DNA of 64,000 nt, taken from Treponema sp. (GTDB taxonomy: Bacteria; Spirochaetota; Spirochaetia; Treponematales; Treponemataceae). Shown here in pieces: positions 59,570 to 64,000 of this stretch (the stretch's first letter is position 1; each line of letters begins with the position of its first letter). The stretch lies in assembly GCA_024402475.1 (NCBI GenBank), contig JAKSTQ010000002.1:109287-173286 (forward strand), written 5' to 3'. The notes under the pieces are model-generated. The model saw only the letters and a list, made by a program, of their open reading frames with translations, had not been told where the DNA came from and did no database searches. Both the position numbers and the translations under genes were made by a program.

Positions 59570-60250
59570 ATGAAACACGGAAAGAAATATCGCGCTTCAG
59601 TTGCCAAATACGACTTGTCAAAGAAATATGACATTTCAGCTGCTTGTAAAATGGTACAGGACATGAAAATCGCCAAATTCGACGAAACAGTAGAAGCTCA
59701 CGTTTCACTTCGTCTTGGTAAAAGTGACACAGTTCGTGACACATTGGTTTTCCCTAACCAGTTCAAGGCAGAAAAGAAAGTACTCGTTTTCTGTAAAGAA
59801 GACCGTGTAAAGGAAGCTCTCGACGCAGGTGCAGCATTTGCTGGTGCAGATGAATACATCGAAAAAGTTAAGGGCGGCTGGCTTGATTTTGATATCGCAG
59901 TAGCAACTCCAGACATGATGAAAGACGTAGGTCGTCTTGGTATGGTACTCGGCCGCAAAGGTCTTATGCCTAACCCAAAAACTGGAACTGTAACAGTTGA
60001 TATCGCAAAAGCTATCGGCGAACTCAAAAAGGGTCGTACAGAATACCGTGCAGACAAAGGTGGCGTAGTTCACATTGCTGTTGGTAAGTGTTCAATGGAT
60101 GCTGACAAAGTTGCTGAAAACGTTCAGACACTTCTTTCTGAAATCAATCGTAAGAAGCCAGCTGACGCTAAAGCAGGTTATGTTCAGACAGTTTCTGTAA
60201 GCTCAACTATGGGACCTGGTGTCTGGGTTGACGTTAAGGAAGGAGAGTAA
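59570..60250 (+). CDS. rplA: 50S ribosomal protein L1
   Basis: The 226-residue protein of the L1 stalk has the signature MPNPKTGTVTVDIAKA and GGVVHIAVGK. The ATG immediately follows the rplK stop, with GAGG inside the rplK end. L1 often represses its own operon by binding the leader; the structured spacer upstream of rplK is a candidate site. Confidence 0.97.
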   Translation: MKHGKKYRASVAKYDLSKKYDISAACKMVQDMKIAKFDETVEAHVSLRLGKSDTVRDTLVFPNQFKAEKKVLVFCKEDRVKEALDAGAAFAGADEYIEKVKGGWLDFDIAVATPDMMKDVGRLGMVLGRKGLMPNPKTGTVTVDIAKAIGELKKGRTEYRADKGGVVHIAVGKCSMDADKVAENVQTLLSEINRKKPADAKAGYVQTVSVSSTMGPGVWVDVKEGE

Positions 60251-60253
60251 TAG

Positions 60254-60850
60254 ATGGCAATCAACGCAAAAAAAGTTCAGCCAGCTAAAACAGCTGCTAT
60301 TGAAGAAGCTAAAAAGACTCTCGCTGAATACAACGACTTTATCTTTACTGACTATCGTGGACTTACTGTAGAACAGATCACAAATCTTCGCAAAAAGCTC
60401 CGCGAAAACAATGCAGCAATCAAAGTTATCAAAAACAACTTTGCAAAAATTGCTTTTGATGAACTCAAGATTGAAAATGTTGCTGATTATCTTTCAGGCC
60501 CAACTGCAATTGCAATGGCTAAAGAAGATTCAAACGAAACAGCAAAAATCCTTTTCGACTTTATGAAGGATGCACCAAAACTTCAGGTTAAAGGTGCTTA
60601 CGTAAATAACGAAGTTTACGATGCAGCTAAAATCGAAGCATATTCAAAGGTTCCAGGCAAGAAACAGCTTATCGCTATGCTCATGTCTGCTATCAATGGA
60701 CCTGCTCAGAAACTCGCAGCTACATTGCAGGCTTATGTTGAAAAGCTCGAAAAAGAAGGCCCAGCTGCCGCAGCTCCTGCAGCAGAAGCCGCACCTGCAG
60801 CTGAAGCAGCTCCAGCAGCTGAAGAAGCTCCAGCACCAGCAGCTGAGTAA
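60254..60850 (+). CDS. rplJ: 50S ribosomal protein L10 with an Ala/Pro/Glu-rich tail
   Basis: L10 anchors the L7/L12 stalk. At 198 residues it is longer than the usual ~170. The core (YNDFIFTDYRGLTVEQITNL, IKVIKNNFAKIAF) is normal, and the C terminus has a repeated APAAEA-type tail (about 172-198). RBS AAGGAGAG precedes the ATG. The tail is low-complexity and likely disordered. Confidence 0.96.
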   Translation: MAINAKKVQPAKTAAIEEAKKTLAEYNDFIFTDYRGLTVEQITNLRKKLRENNAAIKVIKNNFAKIAFDELKIENVADYLSGPTAIAMAKEDSNETAKILFDFMKDAPKLQVKGAYVNNEVYDAAKIEAYSKVPGKKQLIAMLMSAINGPAQKLAATLQAYVEKLEKEGPAAAAPAAEAAPAAEAAPAAEEAPAPAAE

Positions 60851-60869
60851 TCAGTTACTGAAAAAACTT

Positions 60870-60944
60870 GTAATTAAGCACGGTCAGGCTTCAAAAAGCT
60901 GCCAACTGTCCGTGTTACAAAATGTGGCACCCTTCTTAGAAGGA
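60870..60944 (+). promoter_or_regulatory. Structured L10-L12 spacer (attenuator candidate)
   Basis: CACGG (60879-60883) pairs with CCGTG (60910-60914), extended by GTAA/TTAC. A second hairpin CCTTC-TTA-GAAGG lies at 60932-60944, and GTAA/TTAC again flanks GCCCTGGCGG further on. The spacer to rplL is 156 nt, with no frame. Such regions often adjust the fourfold excess of L12 or hold an RNase III site. Confidence 0.4.
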
Positions 60945-61006
60945 GTGACTGCTGCGTAAGCCCTGGCGGTTTACGAAAAAACATATATATTTATGGAGAA
61001 GACAAT

Positions 61007-61384
61007 ATGGCAACTCTTACAAATGATCAGATTCTTGATGCAATCGCATCTATGTCAGTTCTCGAAGCTTCAGAACTCGTTAAAGCAATGGAAGAAAAAT
61101 TCGGTGTTACAGCTGCTGTAGCTGTAGCTGCAGGTCCAGTTGCTGGTGCAGCTGCTGCTGAAGAAGAACAGTCAGAATTCACAGTAATGCTCGACAGCTT
61201 CGATGCTGCTAAAAAGATTGCAGTTATCAAGGTTGTTAAAGAAGTTACAGGACTTGGTCTTGGTGAAGCTAAAGCACTCGTTGAAGGTGCTCCAAAAGCA
61301 GTTAAAGAAGGAATTTCTAAGGCTGATGCTGATGACCTCATCAAGAAACTCGAAGAAGCTGGTGGTAAAGCTTCTAAAAAATAA
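61007..61384 (+). CDS. rplL: 50S ribosomal protein L7/L12
   Basis: The 125-residue stalk protein has an N-terminal dimer domain, an Ala/Gly-rich hinge ([15 protein letters not shown]) and a C-terminal factor-binding domain with [20 protein letters not shown]. It binds elongation factors. The ATG follows TGGAGAAG. Length is standard. Confidence 0.97.
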   Translation: MATLTNDQILDAIASMSVLEASELVKAMEEKFGVTAAVAVAAGPVAGAAAAEEEQSEFTVMLDSFDAAKKIAVIKVVKEVTGLGLGEAKALVEGAPKAVKEGISKADADDLIKKLEEAGGKASKK

Positions 61385-61469
61385 GGAATCTGATTTCTTT
61401 ATTTTTTGCCAGTCCATAGCAGATGATACAGACGTGTGTCCTGTTCTGGCTGGCCAAACCGTAATTTAC

Positions 61470-61484
61470 AGCCGTTTCGCGGCT
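61470..61484 (+). repeat. Small hairpin after rplL
   Basis: AGCCG (61470-61474) pairs with CGGCT (61480-61484). It lies in the 260-nt gap between rplL and rpoB and may be part of a processing region. Confidence 0.35.
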
Positions 61485-61497
61485 TAAATCAAATAAG

Positions 61498-61538
61498 GCA
61501 GACAGGGAATTTCTCTGTCTGCTTTAGTCGTTTTTTTT
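61498..61538 (+). terminator. Intrinsic terminator or attenuator between rplL and rpoB
   Basis: GCAGACAG (61498-61505) pairs with CTGTCTGC (61515-61522); a run of eight T begins 8 nt later (61531-61538). Partial read-through would allow rpoB to be expressed less than the ribosomal proteins, as known in other bacteria. Confidence 0.65.
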
Positions 61539-61578
61539 ACATAGTATTTAAAGCACTTAAAAAGGCATGCTTTACTGT

Positions 61579-61604
61579 GCTGTGGAGGAGTTTCCCCACG
61601 TAGC
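61579..61604 (+). promoter_or_regulatory. Hairpin in the rpoB leader
   Basis: GCTGTGG (61579-61585) pairs with CCAC...AGC (61596-61604) around an AGGAGTTTCC centre. It lies about 40 nt before the rpoB start. It holds a masked Shine-Dalgarno-like AGGAG, but the real ribosome site is the AGGGGG at 61635-61640. Confidence 0.35.
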
Positions 61605-61644
61605 AGACTGTCAGTGACCGTAAAGTGTTATTTTAGGGGGAATG

Positions 61645-64000
61645 ATGTTCGCTAAAAGCCGAATCATCAACCGAGAATACATTGGTAAAGACATCCAGAA
61701 CTCTATGGATGTGCCAAATCTCATCGACATTCAGACATCATCGTATGAATATTTCCTTCAGAAGGAAAAACTCGAAGCTAAACAGCCGGTTTTAAACCAG
61801 GGATTACAGGAAGTATTTACTTCAACTTTCCCAATTGAAAGTCCAAATGGCGATATGCATTTGGAATTTGAATTTTATGAACTTGATACAGAAAATATCA
61901 AGTTTTCTGAACTTGAATGCAAGCAGAAGACATTGACATATGCTGTACCTCTCAAGGCACGCATTAATCTCGTTAAACACGATACAAACACAATTCTTCA
62001 GAAAGATATTTATATGGGTGACATTCCGCTCATGACAGACCGTGGTACATTTATTATCAACGGTGCTGAACGCGTAGTTGTTTCCCAGATTCACCGTTCT
62101 CCTGGTGTAATCTTTAATCACGAAAAAGGTGTATACGGCAGCCGTATCATTCCTTACCGTGGTTCATGGCTCGAATTTGAAATCGATCCAAAAAAAGAAC
62201 TTATTTACGTAAAAATTGACCGCAAAAAGAAAATCCTCGGAACAATCTTCCTTCGTGCCCTCGGATACGAAACACGCGAAGAAATCATCAAGGTATTCTA
62301 CAAGACAGAAACAGTAAAAGTTTCTAAATCTGTAAAAGAACGCGATGCACTGGTAGGAAAAGTTCTTTCTGCTGCAATCTTTATTAAAGATGAAGAATCT
62401 GGCGAAGACAAGAAATTGTTCCCGGCTGGTACAAGACTTCATCCACATGATGTTGACGATCTTATCGCTAATAACATTACTCAGATCGAAGTTATCAAAT
62501 TTGATACTCGTGCAGATTTAAAATCTGATAAGAATGAATCACTTGATTCACAGATTATCATCAACTGTTTTGAACGCGAAGAAATCAAATTTGCAAAAGA
62601 AGGTCTTGAAAACGACGAACCTACAAAAGAAGATGCACTCGGCGAAGTATACAAAGTTCTTCTTCCTGGAGAACCAATCACAGTTGAAGCTGCAGAAAAA
62701 GATTTGAACTACATGTTCTTCTCTCCACGCCGTTATGACCTTGGCCGTGTAGGTCGTTACAAGCTCAATAAAAAATTCGGTTACACTGATGATGTTCAGG
62801 ATCACACACTTATCAAGCAGGATATCATTGAAACAATGAAGTTCCTCATCAACGTATACGGTGGTGAAGAACAGCTCGACGATATCGACCACCTTGGTAA
62901 CCGTCGTATCCGTTCTGTAGGTGAATTGATGACAAATGCCCTTAAAACAGCATTTGCCCGCATGGAACGTATTGCACGCGACCGCATGAGCCTCAAAGAA
63001 ACAGATACAATGAAGCCACAGGATTTGATTTCAATTAAACCTATCGTAGCTTCAATCAAAGAATTCTTTGGTTCATCTCAGCTCTCACAGTTCATGGATC
63101 AGGTTAACCCTCTTGCTGAACTTACACATAAACGTCGTCTTAACGCTTTGGGTCCTGGTGGTCTTTCTCGTGACCGTGCAGGTTTCGAAGTTCGTGATGT
63201 ACACTACACACACTATGGACGCATGTGTCCTATTGAAACACCGGAAGGTCCAAACATTGGTTTGATCGTTTCTCTTTCAATCTATGCACATGTAAATGAT
63301 TACGGCTTCCTCGAAGCTCCTTACCGCAAGGTAGAAAACGGAAAGGCAACAAAGAAGGTCGAATACCTTACAGCTATGGACGAAGACCAGTACAACATTG
63401 GTCAGGTTACAGAAGGTATGAAGGCTGACGGAACATTCCCTTCAGAAATGATTTCTTGCCGTAACCGCGGTAACTACGAACAGAAGAAAGTAGAAGATAT
63501 CCAGTACATCGACGTTTCACCACGTCAGGTAATTTCTGTATCTGCAGCCCTCATCCCATTCCTTGAACACGACGATGCCAACCGTGCGCTCATGGGTTGT
63601 AACATGCAGCGTCAGGCAGTTCCTCTTCTTTTCCCAGAACCACCACATGTCGGTACAGGTATGGAAAAGAAATGTGCTTATGACTCAGGTGTACTTATCA
63701 AGGCTAAACGCGCAGGTGAAGTTGTTTATGTAGCAAGCAACCTCGTTAAAGTTAAGCCGGAAGGTGCTAAACGTGGAGAATTCGATGAATATCCACTTCT
63801 TAAATACCAGAGAACAAACCAGGATACATGTTATCACCAGCGTCCTACAGTATCTGTAGGCGAAAAGGTAGAAGCAGGTTCAGTACTTGCTGACGGTCCT
63901 GCAACATTCAATGGTGAACTTGCACTTGGACGCAACCTTTTGGTTGGATTCGTTCCTTGGAATGGTTACAACTACGAAGACGCCGTACTTATTTCACAGC
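61645..64000 (+). CDS. rpoB: RNA polymerase beta subunit (3' end cut by window edge)
   Basis: The visible 785 residues cover the N-terminal and central parts. The rifampicin pocket reads [20 protein letters not shown], then [20 protein letters not shown]. The residue matching Ser531 of E. coli is Asn500 here, as reported for other spirochaetes with natural rifampicin resistance. [16 protein letters not shown] follows. I prefer the ATG at 61645 over 61642 because it leaves better room for the AGGGGG ribosome site. The frame is open to the window end. Confidence 0.97.
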   Translation, partial: MFAKSRIINREYIGKDIQNSMDVPNLIDIQTSSYEYFLQKEKLEAKQPVLNQGLQEVFTSTFPIESPNGDMHLEFEFYELDTENIKFSELECKQKTLTYAVPLKARINLVKHDTNTILQKDIYMGDIPLMTDRGTFIINGAERVVVSQIHRSPGVIFNHEKGVYGSRIIPYRGSWLEFEIDPKKELIYVKIDRKKKILGTIFLRALGYETREEIIKVFYKTETVKVSKSVKERDALVGKVLSAAIFIKDEESGEDKKLFPAGTRLHPHDVDDLIANNITQIEVIKFDTRADLKSDKNESLDSQIIINCFEREEIKFAKEGLENDEPTKEDALGEVYKVLLPGEPITVEAAEKDLNYMFFSPRRYDLGRVGRYKLNKKFGYTDDVQDHTLIKQDIIETMKFLINVYGGEEQLDDIDHLGNRRIRSVGELMTNALKTAFARMERIARDRMSLKETDTMKPQDLISIKPIVASIKEFFGSSQLSQFMDQVNPLAELTHKRRLNALGPGGLSRDRAGFEVRDVHYTHYGRMCPIETPEGPNIGLIVSLSIYAHVNDYGFLEAPYRKVENGKATKKVEYLTAMDEDQYNIGQVTEGMKADGTFPSEMISCRNRGNYEQKKVEDIQYIDVSPRQVISVSAALIPFLEHDDANRALMGCNMQRQAVPLLFPEPPHVGTGMEKKCAYDSGVLIKAKRAGEVVYVASNLVKVKPEGAKRGEFDEYPLLKYQRTNQDTCYHQRPTVSVGEKVEAGSVLADGPATFNGELALGRNLLVGFVPWNGYNYEDAVLISQ

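Noticed and set aside
1..64000. CRISPR arrays, prophage genes, rRNA genes and insertion-sequence transposases
   Set aside because: I saw no regular spaced repeats, phage structural genes, rRNA segments or transposase motifs.

Overview
This window looks like chromosome from a low-GC, host-associated spirochaete, most likely a fermentative gut or rumen Treponema. That is an inference from several lines. FabV (trans-2-enoyl reductase) sits directly behind fabF. The order tRNA-Thr, rpmG, tRNA-Trp, secE, nusG, rplKAJL, rpoB matches my recollection of other treponemes. RpoB carries an Asn at the rifampicin position, as in other spirochaetes. There are also lipoproteins with loose lipoboxes, several c-di-GMP proteins, and a chemoreceptor with a 7TMR-DISM-type sensor. 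No prophage, CRISPR array or classical insertion sequence is visible.

Layout. 1-2.5 kb (minus): an RluA-type pseudouridine synthase followed by an omptin-like outer-membrane protease and a shortened paralogue that lacks the catalytic residues. 2.6-7 kb (plus): an acyl-CoA ligase, then fabF-fabV; the two promoters share half-sites. 7-29 kb is rich in signalling and surface genes: an active-looking GGDEF protein, an RlmM-like methyltransferase with a PilZ gene, a 3473-residue modular surface protein (9674-20095), an outer-membrane protein plus a metallophosphoesterase lipoprotein, a Cache-GGDEF-EAL protein, a GH3 beta-glucosidase, and a histidine-less GHKL sensor coupled to an HD-GYP protein. 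29-34.7 kb: thioredoxin, a CotH-like lipoprotein with InlB-type repeats, an XRE regulator, a HAD phosphatase, an AI-2E-family permease and folA. 34.7-39 kb: a TPP riboswitch with a terminator ahead of a thiamin salvage operon (cytX-thiM-thiE-HAD-thiD), facing hydF. 40-49.9 kb: a MATE transporter, a 7TM-MCP receptor and the minus-strand operon GH-ppx-ppk-proC. 50-57.4 kb: an unknown membrane-anchored protein, TPR and TraB-family genes, NusG-II-domain protein plus radA, a candidate small RNA and a serine acetyltransferase. 57.5-64 kb: a 211-bp inverted-repeat element, then the tRNA and ribosomal-protein cluster running into a truncated rpoB.

The signals most worth following are these. (1) Several c-di-GMP and envelope genes appear to be leaderless, with an extended -10 box ending 6-8 nt before the start codon. 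(2) A compact three-hairpin RNA gene at about 56427-56521 has its own consensus promoter and terminator and an exposed CU-rich stretch complementary to ribosome binding sites. (3) A 211-bp MITE-like palindrome with perfect 21-bp ends. (4) The giant modular protein ends in a FlgD/T9SS-tail-like domain. (5) A sensor related to AgrC-type kinases has lost its phospho-acceptor motif and is translationally coupled to an HD-GYP protein. (6) A HAD gene inside the thiamin operon may supply a missing phosphatase step. All similarity statements come from reading motifs by eye; no database search was run.
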